Positions 1 to 9,268 are shown, counted from the stretch's first letter. The stretch: 64,000 bases of DNA from Chitinophagales bacterium (GCA_015655125.1 JAATFP010000071.1:1-64000); one strand, 5' to 3'. A program made the numbers and translations. Notes: generated from the letters alone by a model not told the origin.

Positions 1-2379
1 CAGCGTTTCGCGGTTATATCGTTTCCCATTACATTTTTCGCAGTGCACATGCACATCCGGCAAAAAATTCATTTCGATCACACGCATGCCGCCACCTTCT
101 CAAACATCGCATCTTCCTGTTTTTACATTGAAAGAAAAACGTCCCGCATTGTACCCGCGGATCTTCGCTTCCGGAACGGCGGCAAACAATGTTCTGATAT
201 CGGTAAAGAATCCGCAATAGGTTGCAGGGTTGCTTCGCGGCGTTCGCCCGATCGGGCTTTGATCGATCTCAATCACCTTATCAATATTTTCGAGTCCCTT
301 GATACTTTTATAGCCAAGCGGCTGCACTTTCGATTTATAACAATAATTTGCCAGCAAAGGATACAATGTTTCGTTGATCAACGTACTTTTTCCGCTGCCG
401 CTTACACCCGTGATCAGCACCAGTTTTCCCAAGGGAAATTTTACCGAAACATTCTTCAGATTGTTGCCCGTGGCGCCGTTCAGTTCAATAAACTGCCCGT
501 TTCCTTTCCGCACTTCATCGGGTATCGCTATTTTCTTTTTTCCGTTCAGGTACTGCGCCGTGTCTGAATTTGATTTCAACACTTCCGCAGGCGTGCCTGC
601 AGAAACAATGTTTCCGCCAAAAATTCCCGCACGCGGGCCGATATCTACCAGGTGATCCGCAGCCAGCATGATATCTTTATCGTGTTCCACAACCAATACG
701 CTGTTACCGATGTCGCGCAGATTTTGCAGCGCACTTATCAAACGTTGGTTATCGCGCTGATGCAGGCCAATACTCGGCTCATCCAAAATATACGTAATGC
801 CCTGCAATTGTGATCCGATCTGTGTTGCAAGCCGGATGCGCTGGTATTCGCCGCCGCTCAAACTCCGGCTTGGGCGGTACAATGTAAGATAAGTAAGTCC
901 TACATCGAGCAAGAACCGGAGCCGCTCACTGATCTCTTTAAGGATATCCTTAGCAATCAGGTTCTGTTTGCTTTCAAGCCTTTTTTCCACGCCCTCGAAC
1001 CATGCATATAATTTATCCAGATCCATCTCACTCAGCTCCGCAATATTTTTCTCATCGACTTTGAACCAAAGACTTTCTTTTTTCAACCTCGTACCGTGGC
1101 AGGTCTCACAAGGCTTCAATTGAAAATATTTTTCTACCCAATCACGCATAGCATCTGTCGTGCTTGTACTTGCAAACCAACGTTTCACCATGTTTACAAT
1201 ACCTTCGTATTCACTTGCGTAATAGATAGGGCTATCATCGGCTACATCCATTTCCACATCGCTGGCTTCCGATTCATCAATTTCTTCTTTGCCATACAGC
1301 AGCAAATTCATCGCCTTCGGCGAAAGCTCCTTGATTGGCTTATCAAGATTGATCTTATGTTTCTTTGCGAGCTGCTGAACCTGTTTGTACACATGCGCTT
1401 CGCGCTCTTCGCCCAAGGGAACAATACCGCCGTTTTTTACACTCACATGACGATCAGGAATGACCGCATCCATGTTGATCTGGAAAACCGTTCCAAGACC
1501 TTTGCAAACAGGACACGCACCATAAGGCGAGTTGAAGGAAAATGCATTCGGACTTGGCTCTTCGTAGCTGATGCCGGTATCGATGCACATTAGCTGCTTG
1601 CTGAATTGCACAACAGAATTATCATCATTTATAAGCATGAACAGCAGGTCCTTGCCCATCTGCAGCGTTTTTTGCACGCTCTGGCTGAGTCGCACTTTCA
1701 TGTCATCCGTCACCTGCATCCGGTCTACCACCACTTCAATATCGTGGATCTTATAACGATCCACCTGCATCCTTTCTTTCAGGTCCAGTATTTCGCCATC
1801 TACGCGTACTTTCAAAAATCCTTTTTTTCGAACATCTTCAAACAGCTCGCGGTAGTGTCCTTTGCGGCCCCGCACCAGCGGCGCAAGCAGGCTTATCTTT
1901 TTATTCTTGTATTTTTTAAAAATGGATTGAACGATCTCCTCTTCGCTGAACTTCACCATTTTTTTGCCGGTGTTATAGCTGTAAGCCTCGCCCACCCTGG
2001 CATACAACAAACGGAGAAAATCATAAATTTCTGTGATCGTACCAACGGTGCTTCGCGGATTTTTGTTCGTCGTTTTTTGCTCGATGGAAATAACCGGCGA
2101 TAAGCCGGTGATCTTGTCCACATCCGGCCGTTCCATATCGCCCACAAACTGCCTCGCGTACGCACTGAAGCTTTCCATGTAGCGCCGCTGCCCTTCATTG
2201 TAAATTGTATCAAATGCCAGCGAAGATTTTCCGCTGCCACTTACGCCCGTAAATACAACAAGCTTGTTTTTGGGAATTTTGATGTCTATGTTCTTAAGGT
2301 TGTGCTCTTTTGCACCGAACACTTCTATGAATTCATTTGCCCCGGCAGGAGCCGCGGTGATAGATTTTTTTGTTGCCAT
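1..2379 (-). CDS. uvrA: UvrA excinuclease ATPase subunit, interrupted by in-frame TGA and cut by window edge
   Basis: UvrA is the damage-recognition ATPase of nucleotide excision repair. Seen: Walker A motif GVSGSGKS at residues 45-52, a first zinc module (CPVC and CETC), the signature LSGGEYQR, the Walker B region [10 protein letters not shown], and a second GVSGSGKST near residue 665. The reading frame stops at a TGA at 100-102 after GRCDV, but the same frame then continues with [20 protein letters not shown] to the left edge, a very good match to the UvrA C-terminal zinc finger. In other UvrA proteins the stop position is the second Cys of CxxC; TGC or TGT to TGA is one substitution. About 150 further residues lie outside the window. 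This may be a true nonsense mutation, a sequencing error or, least likely, recoding. The family assignment is certain; whether the gene is intact is not. Confidence 0.95.
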
Positions 2380-2690
2380 TTTTTACTCCTTAACGTAAAG
2401 GTACGAAGAAGATTTTGCTAAATTCTTTATCATTTACCAGGATTTTTCCGATCAGCAGGATTTTGGGGGATATTTCTCTCTCCTTGTAAAGTATACCTGT
2501 TTAAGTGACATTAATTCTTTTATTATGTACGTTTAAAACAATCGTGGTTTTAGATTTGCTGATCGTTTTCCGGGTTTTAATATGGATCCGGGCAACCTGA
2601 AAAAATAATTTTACCAACGTCAAACCTTTTACCATAAAGGATTTCAACGAGCAACAAGATCCATTTTTGATTTTTTTCACAAATTTTATT

Positions 2691-2721
2691 TTGAAATGTG
2701 AAAAATGTGCGCATACCTTTG
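2691..2721 (+). promoter_or_regulatory. Bacteroidota-type promoter for the methionine operon
   Basis: TTG at 2691-2693, a 20-base spacer and TACCTTTG at 2714-2721 match the phylum consensus TTG-N20-TAnnTTTG exactly. Transcription would begin near 2728, about 15 bases before the riboswitch aptamer. The stretch from 2380 to 2690 shows no gene. Confidence 0.8.
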
Positions 2722-2742
2722 TACCAGTTCTTTAAATCATTA

Positions 2743-2872
2743 CTTATCAAGAAAGGTGGAGGGTTATGGCCCGATGATACCTTGGCAACCTGTTGCAGAC
2801 TTTGTCTGAAACAAGGTGCCAAATCCATCCTGTGTTGTCATGTTGATCATGTCGAAGCACGGGAAAGATAAG
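2743..2872 (+). promoter_or_regulatory. SAM-I riboswitch (S box) aptamer
   Basis: The conserved SAM-I core is present: CTTATCAAGAAAGGTGGAGG at the start, then GGCCCGATGATACC, TTGGCAACC and AAGGTGCCAAATCC. Helix P1 is CTTATC (2743-2748) with GATAAG (2867-2872); P4 is CCTGTG with CACGGG. The 3' side of P1 and its flank (2867-2878) can instead pair with 2915-2926, which would open the following terminator, so the sequence shows a transcription attenuation switch: SAM bound means terminator on. It controls the trans-sulfuration and homoserine dehydrogenase genes. The P4 loop (2837-2856) resembles one arm of a dispersed repeat seen at 11221-11240 and 21951-21970. Confidence 0.95.
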
Positions 2873-2908
2873 TCAGATACATAGCCTTCAAATATTTCAA
2901 CATATTCA

Positions 2909-2940
2909 AAGCTCATCTGATTTATCGGATGAGCTTTTTT
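2909..2940 (+). terminator. Riboswitch-controlled intrinsic terminator
   Basis: A 9-bp stem, AAGCTCATC (2909-2917) with GATGAGCTT (2928-2936), is followed by a T run. Its 5' arm and loop overlap the antiterminator pairing partner at 2915-2926. Confidence 0.9.
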
Positions 2941-3023
2941 GTTGCCCGCAACCGAAGCCCAGCCGATAACGCCATCTTCTTGATCAAAAAATATTAATCA
3001 ACATTTTTAAAAATCAGGAGATC

Positions 3024-4211
3024 ATGAGTACAGCCACAGAATTAATTCACAGCATTCCAGTAGATCCGTTAACAGGAAGCATCAGTGTTCCCATTTATCA
3101 AACCAGCACTTTTGTACAGGAAGCGCCCGGTATAAACAAAGGTTACGATTACGCACGTTCGGGAAACCCAACGAGGGCTGCTCTCGAAGATATCATTGCG
3201 AAGCTGGAGAAAGGCAGCACAGGCATTGCATTTGGTAGCGGGCTGGCAGCGATAGATGCCGTATTGAAATTGCTTAAAAGCGGCGACAATATCATTGCAG
3301 TGGATGATATCTATGGCGGCGCTTTCCGCCTCTTTACCCAGGTGTATGAAAAGTTTGGTATCAGCGTAACATATGCCGATAGCACCAATGCGGAAAATAT
3401 TTTCAACGCCATTACGCCGTCTACAAAACTCATCTGGATCGAAACGCCTACCAACCCTACTTTAAAGATCAGCGATATTGCGGCCATCGCAAAGATCGCA
3501 AAGGCTCATGCCTGTTGGCTTTGCGTGGATAACACTTTTGCTTCGCCCGCCCTACAGCAGCCTCTCGCGCTGGGAGCTGATATTGTAGTACACAGCGCTA
3601 CGAAATACCTTGGCGGACATAGCGACCTGATCGCGGGACTTGTGGCGACCAAAGATGCAGAACTTGGCGCAAAAATAAAGTTCATACAAAATGCCAGTGG
3701 CGCCATTCTTTCTCCATTTGACAGTTGGCTGGCCATTCGCGGAATTGAAACCCTGCATCTCCGCCTCAAACAACATTGCATCAATGCGCAGGCCGTTGCA
3801 GAATTCCTGGAAACTCATCCGCAGGTTGATAAAGTTTTTTACCCGGGACTGAAAACCCATTTCAACCATCACATCGCAAAACAACAATCGAAGGGTTTTG
3901 GTGGCATCGTTTCCTTCACTTTAAAAAATGATACCCAGGAAGCTGCTACTGCATTTGTAACCGGCACCGAATATTTTAAACTGGCAGAAAGCCTTGGAGG
4001 CATTAAAAGTTTGCTTTGCCATCCTGCACAGATGACACATAAATCTATTCCTGCGGAAAAAAGAAAAGCAGCCGGCGTAGCAGACAGCCTGATAAGATTA
4101 AGCGTGGGCCTGGAAGATGTGGAAGACCTGATCAATGACCTTGAAAATACATTCAAAAAAATTGAAGACATAAAAATAAAAGAAAACAAATTCTCAACAG
4201 AGATCGCATAA
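3024..4211 (+). CDS. Trans-sulfuration PLP enzyme (cystathionine gamma-synthase / O-acetylhomoserine sulfhydrylase type)
   Basis: A 395-residue Cys/Met-metabolism PLP enzyme. Seen: YDYARSGNPTR at 41-51, which binds the cofactor phosphate across the dimer; the acidic cofactor-contacting segment CVDNTFASP near 167; and the internal aldimine lysine K194 in SATKYLGGHSD. Length is normal for the family. The SAM riboswitch and the homoserine dehydrogenase 54 bases downstream place it in methionine synthesis, so the likely role is coupling activated homoserine to cysteine or sulfide. Sequence alone does not separate cystathionine gamma-synthase, O-acetylhomoserine sulfhydrylase and gamma-lyase; the regulation argues for a biosynthetic role. 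The start at 3024 follows AGGAGATC, an unusually good ribosome binding site here. Confidence 0.9.
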   Translation: MSTATELIHSIPVDPLTGSISVPIYQTSTFVQEAPGINKGYDYARSGNPTRAALEDIIAKLEKGSTGIAFGSGLAAIDAVLKLLKSGDNIIAVDDIYGGAFRLFTQVYEKFGISVTYADSTNAENIFNAITPSTKLIWIETPTNPTLKISDIAAIAKIAKAHACWLCVDNTFASPALQQPLALGADIVVHSATKYLGGHSDLIAGLVATKDAELGAKIKFIQNASGAILSPFDSWLAIRGIETLHLRLKQHCINAQAVAEFLETHPQVDKVFYPGLKTHFNHHIAKQQSKGFGGIVSFTLKNDTQEAATAFVTGTEYFKLAESLGGIKSLLCHPAQMTHKSIPAEKRKAAGVADSLIRLSVGLEDVEDLINDLENTFKKIEDIKIKENKFSTEIA

Positions 4212-4265
4212 CAATATCCTGAATTGAAATAATCGTTCATTATTAAACCAAACACCGAATTAAAA

Positions 4266-5549
4266 ATGTCTGTAAAAAATAATATCCCCGCTTTACCAAT
4301 ATCAAAACAATTAACCATTGGCCTCTTTGGCTTCGGTGTAGTAGGCAAGGGCCTTTACGAAGTATTACAAAGTACACCCGCGCTACAGGCCAGCATTAAA
4401 AAAGTATGTATTAAAAATGCCGGTAAAAAGAGAAGCATCGGCGAAGAATATTTTACCACCAATGCCGATGAGATCCTCGATGATGAAGAAATTAATGTTG
4501 TGGTAGAATTAATTGATGACGCTGATGCCGCTTACAGCATAGTAAAAGATGCCTTGCAAAAAGGGAAAGCCGTTGTAAGTGCAAACAAAAAAATGATCGC
4601 TGCTCACTTTGAAGAATTGCTGCAACTTCAGTTTGAACATGAAACAGCGTTCCTCTATGAAGGTTCTTGCTGTGCCAGTATCCCTATCATCCGCAACCTT
4701 GAAGAATATTACGACAATGACCTGCTGTCATCTGTAAAAGGAATTGTGAACGGTAGTACCAATTTCATTCTTACAAAAATATTTGAAGAAGGACTTTCAT
4801 TTAAAGACGCATTGTTACAGGCACAGCAACTGGGGTTCGCAGAAAGCAATCCTGCGCTGGATATTGAAGGACACGACGCGGCAAATAAATTATCGATCCT
4901 GCTTGCACATGGTTTTGGAACCATTACCAAACCAACAGATATTTTGTATAGTGGTATCACAGCGATCAAAGAATCTGATGCAGCTATTGCAAAACAAAAG
5001 AACCTGCGCATAAAGCTGGTTGCCACTGCTCAAAAGATCAATGAAACACAATTAGCCGCTTTTGTGCTGCCGCAATTTGTTGCAACTGATGATGAACTTG
5101 CCAACGTAAACAATGAGTTCAATGGCCTGATAACGGAAAGTAGCTTTGCAGACAAACACTTTTTTAAAGGAAAGGGCGCAGGGGCGTATCCAACTGCTGC
5201 TGCAGTGTTGAGCGACATTGCAGCTTTGCGCTATCATTACAAATACGAATACAAAAAATATCTTCAGCAATCAGGCATCAATCTTACCAATGATTTTTAT
5301 TTAAAGGTTTTTGTAAGCGCAGCAGATATAAACACTATCGAAAAAAATGAATTTGAATGGATCGAGGAAGCGCACAATGAATACAACAACAGTTGGGTGG
5401 TGGGTACGATACATGCAGAAAAATTATTTAACAATACATGGTGGAAAGAGAACGGGGTATCATTGATACTTACAGAAAAACCTATTGTTGATAATGTAGA
5501 TTATAAAAAAATTGGCAAACAAAGCCTGGCGCTTGCAGGGGTTGTATAA
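4266..5549 (+). CDS. hom: Homoserine dehydrogenase
   Basis: This enzyme reduces aspartate semialdehyde to homoserine, the shared precursor of methionine and threonine. Seen: an N-terminal Rossmann motif GFGVVG at 22-27, VSANKKMIA near 105, and the catalytic-domain signature GIVNGSTNFILT followed by AESNPALDIEGHDAANKLSIL near 200. It is a stand-alone enzyme of 427 residues, not fused to aspartate kinase, and I see no obvious C-terminal ACT domain. It lies 54 bases after the trans-sulfuration gene with no intervening terminator, so both should be read from the SAM-controlled transcript. This would make homoserine supply in this organism respond to SAM rather than through an ACT domain. Confidence 0.93.
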   Translation: MSVKNNIPALPISKQLTIGLFGFGVVGKGLYEVLQSTPALQASIKKVCIKNAGKKRSIGEEYFTTNADEILDDEEINVVVELIDDADAAYSIVKDALQKGKAVVSANKKMIAAHFEELLQLQFEHETAFLYEGSCCASIPIIRNLEEYYDNDLLSSVKGIVNGSTNFILTKIFEEGLSFKDALLQAQQLGFAESNPALDIEGHDAANKLSILLAHGFGTITKPTDILYSGITAIKESDAAIAKQKNLRIKLVATAQKINETQLAAFVLPQFVATDDELANVNNEFNGLITESSFADKHFFKGKGAGAYPTAAAVLSDIAALRYHYKYEYKKYLQQSGINLTNDFYLKVFVSAADINTIEKNEFEWIEEAHNEYNNSWVVGTIHAEKLFNNTWWKENGVSLILTEKPIVDNVDYKKIGKQSLALAGVV

Positions 5550-5573
5550 GATGTTTGGTTTGAATTAAATATC

Positions 5574-5598
5574 GGGCTATGTTATCATGGCCCTTTCT
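5574..5598 (+). terminator. Intrinsic terminator after hom
   Basis: Stem GGGCTATG (5574-5581) and CATGGCCC (5586-5593), loop TTAT, followed by TTTCTT. It lies between convergent genes and could act in both directions. Confidence 0.6.
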
Positions 5599-5607
5599 TA
5601 TAGGATA

Positions 5608-6498
5608 TTATTTTTTTTCCATCGCCTTTGCTTTGCACAAAATTTCTATTATGCCGGCGAGCATTTTGGGATCTTTATTAATACCGATAGCATATTCCAA
5701 GTAGTATATTGCATTTTTCGCATCCCCGTTTTCATAATAACCTTCGCCAAGACTTGAAGCAATATTAGCCGATTGCGGGTACAGATAATAATTAGCCTGA
5801 AAAATACTCATGGCTTCCTTCATTTTCTTTTGTCCCATCAAAACATACCCCAGGCTGTTAAGCTCATTCTCGGTATGTACCAGCGGCCTGAGTTGCGCAG
5901 CAAGGCTGGGTACACTGATGTTGGAATCCTGCAACAAACCTTCGCTGATCCATTTATTGATGAGCGTAAACGAAGCGTAATTAGGAGTATAATTTTTCCC
6001 CTGTAAAATATTCAGCATATCTCTTTCCAATGAAAGTGCCGCAAATTCTACGATACGATTGACCTCTTTCCCATTGCGGTAAAAAATAAATGTTGGCACT
6101 TTGTAAATACCCAATCCCGATTCTTCATGTTGAGGAGATTGTTTATACAATGAGTCGCTGCTGCCGGTGCCGATCAAAGTTACTTTTGACAACGCAAAAC
6201 CCATATCGTCCAGTAATTTAAAGAAACGTGGCACTTCCCTCTTGCTGTCGCCACACCATGTACCAAAAAAGATCTTCACTGTTACGTCTTTTACATTTTC
6301 CTTTTTAAGCAAATTCAGTATTTCCGTATTGGGTGTATAGCTATGATAGTTTTTAGTGAACCACACATCATATGGAGCAGCCAGCAAATCAGTTTTTGTG
6401 CAAACACCATATATTATCTTCGGTTTTTCTGTTGTTGTTTGGGCGCTTGAAGTAAATGATATAAATAGAAATATTACCAGGCTTATATTTTTTAGCAT
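5608..6498 (-). CDS. Secreted thioredoxin-like protein with TPR-like tail
   Basis: The 296-residue protein starts at the internal ATG at 6498, giving a clean signal peptide MLKNISLVIFLFISFTSSAQ; the upstream in-frame ATG adds 21 residues that do not look like a leader. The thioredoxin fold carries WCGDS at 81-85 in place of CxxC, so only one active-site cysteine remains, followed by a cis-proline region (YKVPTFIFYRNGKEV near 150). The last 100 residues contain two TPR-like helices (LNSLGYVLMGQKKMKEAM and IASSLGEGYYENGDAKNA). A periplasmic thiol or sensor role is inferred; a normal disulfide oxidoreductase is unlikely without the second cysteine. Confidence 0.75.
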   Translation of the reverse strand: MLKNISLVIFLFISFTSSAQTTTEKPKIIYGVCTKTDLLAAPYDVWFTKNYHSYTPNTEILNLLKKENVKDVTVKIFFGTWCGDSKREVPRFFKLLDDMGFALSKVTLIGTGSSDSLYKQSPQHEESGLGIYKVPTFIFYRNGKEVNRIVEFAALSLERDMLNILQGKNYTPNYASFTLINKWISEGLLQDSNISVPSLAAQLRPLVHTENELNSLGYVLMGQKKMKEAMSIFQANYYLYPQSANIASSLGEGYYENGDAKNAIYYLEYAIGINKDPKMLAGIIEILCKAKAMEKK

Positions 6499-6650
6499 GT
6501 TTAATTTTTTAGTATGTAAGAATTTGTTGTAATCAAAAAACCAATAACTAATAGTGAACAATTAATCATACACCGTTTTTGCAACAGCATAAAGCAGTTG
6601 CAGGCATAGTAGTATTACTAACGTTCAGTTATTAATTACAAAAAAATATT

Positions 6651-6995
6651 TTATGACAAGATGTATCTCGGGGGACGATAAGGATGAGCGGCATAACCGG
6701 TTAAGATGCCCGGTTGCTGCTGAAAAGAAATACCAGCTGATATTCCAACAATGTTTTTACCAATACTAATAGGGACCGATGTAGTAAAAAATTCATCAAA
6801 CGTTGGGTGTGTATGCGTTTTAGACGATGGCAACTGTTTATCAGTAGCAGAAAAATCATCTTTGCTTTCGCAATCGCACTGCACGGAAGCTGCTTTGAAA
6901 GCATTGTTCAGCTTACATTCCAGGTAATTGAATTGCCTTGCATATTGCGAAGCAATAAACAGCAGGATGAATGATATGGTAACAGCGGCTTTCAA
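6651..6995 (-). CDS. Small hypothetical protein with N-terminal membrane segment
   Basis: 114 residues: a hydrophobic start (AAVTISFILLFIASQYA), a short cysteine-containing stretch (CKLNN, VQCDCES), then a polar tail ending in PYRPPRYILS. I do not recognise a family. It follows the TM2 gene by five bases, so it is probably the third gene of that operon. The CDCES segment could bind metal, but there is no further support. Confidence 0.5.
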   Translation of the reverse strand: MKAAVTISFILLFIASQYARQFNYLECKLNNAFKAASVQCDCESKDDFSATDKQLPSSKTHTHPTFDEFFTTSVPISIGKNIVGISAGISFQQQPGILTGYAAHPYRPPRYILS

Positions 6996-7000
6996 AAAAA

Positions 7001-7348
7001 TTATTTAGTCATTGCCATAGATTCCATTGCCATTTTCTGATTGAACTCAAATGCAATTTTTTTATGGTTCACTGTATCAATGATGGTACCAACGAGACAG
7101 AGGCCACCTGTAAAGAAATACAACAAGCCCATTCCTATCTGGCCGGTTATAAATCTTTGTATCCCTGCAGCACATACAAATCCGAGCACGCAGCAGATAA
7201 GGATGGTTTCAGTTTTTTGTCTTTTCCCATTGTATACGGCAATAAAAAGTTTCAGTTGATCTTCTGAAAGATCACTTGTAAATGCTTTCAGATATGCCAG
7301 TTCTTCTGCGTCAATGGAAGGGATGGCAGTAGCCAGTAGAGTACTCAT
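7001..7348 (-). CDS. TM2 domain-containing membrane protein
   Basis: 115 residues. The middle carries two membrane segments with the TM2 pattern, GIQRFITGQIGMGLLYFFTGG then LCLVGTIIDTVN, where the aspartate after the second helix is typical. The N-terminal 45 residues are soluble and helical. Its start overlaps the stop of the DUF2752 gene by four bases (ATGA), indicating translational coupling. TM2/DUF2752 pairs are common in Bacteroidota; their function is not known to me. Confidence 0.8.
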   Translation of the reverse strand: MSTLLATAIPSIDAEELAYLKAFTSDLSEDQLKLFIAVYNGKRQKTETILICCVLGFVCAAGIQRFITGQIGMGLLYFFTGGLCLVGTIIDTVNHKKIAFEFNQKMAMESMAMTK

Positions 7349-7743
7349 ACGGTAATTGTTTTTTGGGTAAATATCAGTTGTTTTATCCTGTTTGCAATGA
7401 TCAGCACGGCAGGAATTCCGAAAATATGTTCTGATAAAGATGCTGAAAATTCAAAATGAAGGGCGTAGTGTATCGCATGACCAATACCACAGCCGGGGCA
7501 GCTTCCAAATCCTAGAAAACGAAAAATACAGAGCGAAGCGCTCTTATCTTCTGCATTCATGAAAAAAAGAACGAGCAAGGCACTGATCCAGAAAAAGAGT
7601 TCCAGCCGTATTTTCAGATGACGGAAAACTTTGCCTGAAAGAAATGCGGTTTTATTCAATTGGCTGCTGGTTTTAGTGTATGCTAATGTACCTTTTATTT
7701 CCGAAATGTTTGCTTTTTTCAGAAACTTCCCGGGGCTTTGCAC
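7345..7743 (-). CDS. DUF2752 family membrane protein
   Basis: 132 residues. The signature CPGCGIGHA lies near residue 80, between hydrophobic segments, followed by HYALHFEFSASLSEHIFGIPAVL as in the DUF2752 family. The N-terminal 35 residues are polar and may not be conserved, so a later start is possible. It is the first gene of a three-gene minus-strand operon with the TM2 protein. The two cysteines and histidine suggest metal or redox chemistry at the membrane, but no function is established. Confidence 0.8.
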   Translation of the reverse strand: MQSPGKFLKKANISEIKGTLAYTKTSSQLNKTAFLSGKVFRHLKIRLELFFWISALLVLFFMNAEDKSASLCIFRFLGFGSCPGCGIGHAIHYALHFEFSASLSEHIFGIPAVLIIANRIKQLIFTQKTITV

Positions 7744-7845
7744 GGTCTTACAAAATAACGATTAATGTTCGCGCAGGTAAGTGTTATATTTGCAGTTCAT
7801 TGAGGTTCGTTCTGCGACGGATAACTGTATAAATTATTAAATAAT

Positions 7846-8289
7846 ATGAATAACATGCTTAAAAGAAAATTCGTAATTGGTGGTATGGCATTGCTGATGA
7901 TCTTCGGCAATTTTGCCTGCAGTAATACCCGCCGCAGCATTGCGGTAGAAGAAGGTTGGGATCTTTTGGGAGAAACGAAAGTGAATTTTGTGAACGACCG
8001 TGACGTTGTAACCGTTTACAACACAAACAGGTACACGTCAATCCGGTTCAAAGTAGAAAATAAAGACATCTATTTGAAAGACATCAAGATTGTTTATCAA
8101 AATGGCGACAAGTTATCACCAACAATGGACGATAAGGTCACAGCAAATCAATTCAGCCGCGAAATAGAACTTGGGCCGGAAGGCAAGTCTATAAGAAGCA
8201 TCGATTTCAAATTTCGTTCAACAGGAAATATTTTGAAAGGAAGAGCAAATGTGCTGGTATTTGGAAAGCGATACGCAAGACCGTATTAA
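7846..8289 (+). CDS. Predicted lipoprotein, DUF2541-like
   Basis: 147 residues with a lipobox-like leader ending in FGNFACSN, so the mature protein would begin at the Cys near residue 25. The rest is a small beta-rich domain (KVNFVNDRDVVTVYN, IRFKVENKDIYLKDIKIVY). The VNFVNDRDVV segment is like the DUF2541 family, which I recall only in outline. ATG at 7846 or 7855 could be the start. A -7-like TATATTTG sits at 7785-7792 without a clear -33. It stands alone and ends in a strong terminator. Confidence 0.6.
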   Translation: MNNMLKRKFVIGGMALLMIFGNFACSNTRRSIAVEEGWDLLGETKVNFVNDRDVVTVYNTNRYTSIRFKVENKDIYLKDIKIVYQNGDKLSPTMDDKVTANQFSREIELGPEGKSIRSIDFKFRSTGNILKGRANVLVFGKRYARPY

Positions 8290-8315
8290 TTAAGCTGAGA
8301 ATTTTTTAAACCTGA

Positions 8316-8346
8316 AAGAGTAGGCGCCATCCGCCTACTCTTTTTT
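8316..8346 (+). terminator. Intrinsic terminator
   Basis: An 11-bp stem AAGAGTAGGCG (8316-8326) with CGCCTACTCTT (8332-8342), loop CCATC, then a T run. Confidence 0.92.
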
Positions 8347-8369
8347 AATGGGGGAACATTCATAATTGT

Positions 8370-8951
8370 TTATAATTTTTCGATATTTATTATCCGTACC
8401 GGAACAATGATTTCTTCTCCGTTATTTTTCTCTGCCTGTATCTTTCTCACAATTGTCATTCCTTTTATTACTTTTCCAAAAGCTGCGTAGCCCAGCCCAT
8501 CCGGGTTCGTTCTTCGGCTGCTGTCGAACTGCGTTTGGTCGCCGATGCAGATAAAAAATTCCGAAGTAGCCGAGCCGGGTGTCGTTCTTGCCATTGAAAT
8601 AATTCCATTCGTATGCGAAAGCCCCGTTTCGCGGGGCGATTCGTGTGGTATGCCGGGCAATGCTTTGTACGCTTCGGGATTTGTGCGGTTAATTCCTCCT
8701 TGAACCAGCCCGCTATTGTATTGGCTTTCCAACCCTTCTTCTTTCAGCACACGATAAAACGAACCGTTCTTATAAAGGCCTTTTTCTATGTTAGATAAAA
8801 ATGCCGCTACCGTTTTCGGCGCTTTCTTATCATACAATTCCAGTTCGATATCTCCAACATTCGTTGTGATAATTACATGCGGCTGATCATAATTTTTATG
8901 GCCACATGAGAGAAGAAGAGTTGACACCGTGATGATTGCTATTAAACGCAT
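8370..8951 (-). CDS. Cyclophilin-type peptidyl-prolyl isomerase lipoprotein
   Basis: 193 residues. The leader MRLIAIITVSTLLLSC ends in a lipobox, so it should be an envelope lipoprotein. The cyclophilin fold is clear: VGDIELELYDKKAPKTVAAF near 33, FYRVL near 65, an MART segment near 121, SATSEFFICIGDQTQFD and YAAFGKVIKGM towards the end. It would catalyse proline isomerisation during folding of exported proteins. The active-site arginine is expected in FYRVL. The gene is monocistronic and convergent with the lipoprotein gene to its left. Confidence 0.92.
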   Translation of the reverse strand: MRLIAIITVSTLLLSCGHKNYDQPHVIITTNVGDIELELYDKKAPKTVAAFLSNIEKGLYKNGSFYRVLKEEGLESQYNSGLVQGGINRTNPEAYKALPGIPHESPRETGLSHTNGIISMARTTPGSATSEFFICIGDQTQFDSSRRTNPDGLGYAAFGKVIKGMTIVRKIQAEKNNGEEIIVPVRIINIEKL

Positions 8952-9019
8952 ACAACAAAGTAAAGTTGATTTTGGAGGATTTAGTCACCCCGTCGAAATA
9001 ATTTTTCTAAAGGGTGACC

Positions 9020-9109
9020 ATGGCAATGGGCCGGTCATATCTACAATACACGCTTGCATTATACCTATTTATCGTGGGAATTTTTTTCTACAGGATTTCT
9101 AAAGCTTAA
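9020..9109 (+). CDS. Possible 29-residue single-span membrane peptide
   Basis: ATG at 9020, preceded by AGGGTGACC, opens a frame for a short N-terminal MAMGRSYLQ, a hydrophobic run ALYLFIVGIFFY and a basic end RISKA. It lies in the 317-base gap between the cyclophilin and DUF2383-like genes, which otherwise shows nothing clear. Chance occurrence is possible. Confidence 0.25.
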   Translation: MAMGRSYLQYTLALYLFIVGIFFYRISKA

Positions 9110-9268
9110 AGTAAAATACTTCTATTCAGGGATGAAGTTATTGACATTATTTCATATAAAACGTAAACGAGGGTAACTATAACCGCTATCAATCAGCAAC
9201 ATGGCTTGCTAATTGTTTTTATGATTGTGAACCGGCAACATTTAATTTTCAAACTAAAAAATAATATC

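Noticed and set aside
100-102. Selenocysteine codon as the leading explanation
   Set aside because: No SECIS-like stem is evident directly after the TGA and Bacteroidota seldom use selenocysteine; mutation or sequencing error is simpler.
2577-2828. 83-residue frame on the minus strand
   Set aside because: It lies across the SAM riboswitch and promoter; the RNA structure explains the conservation.
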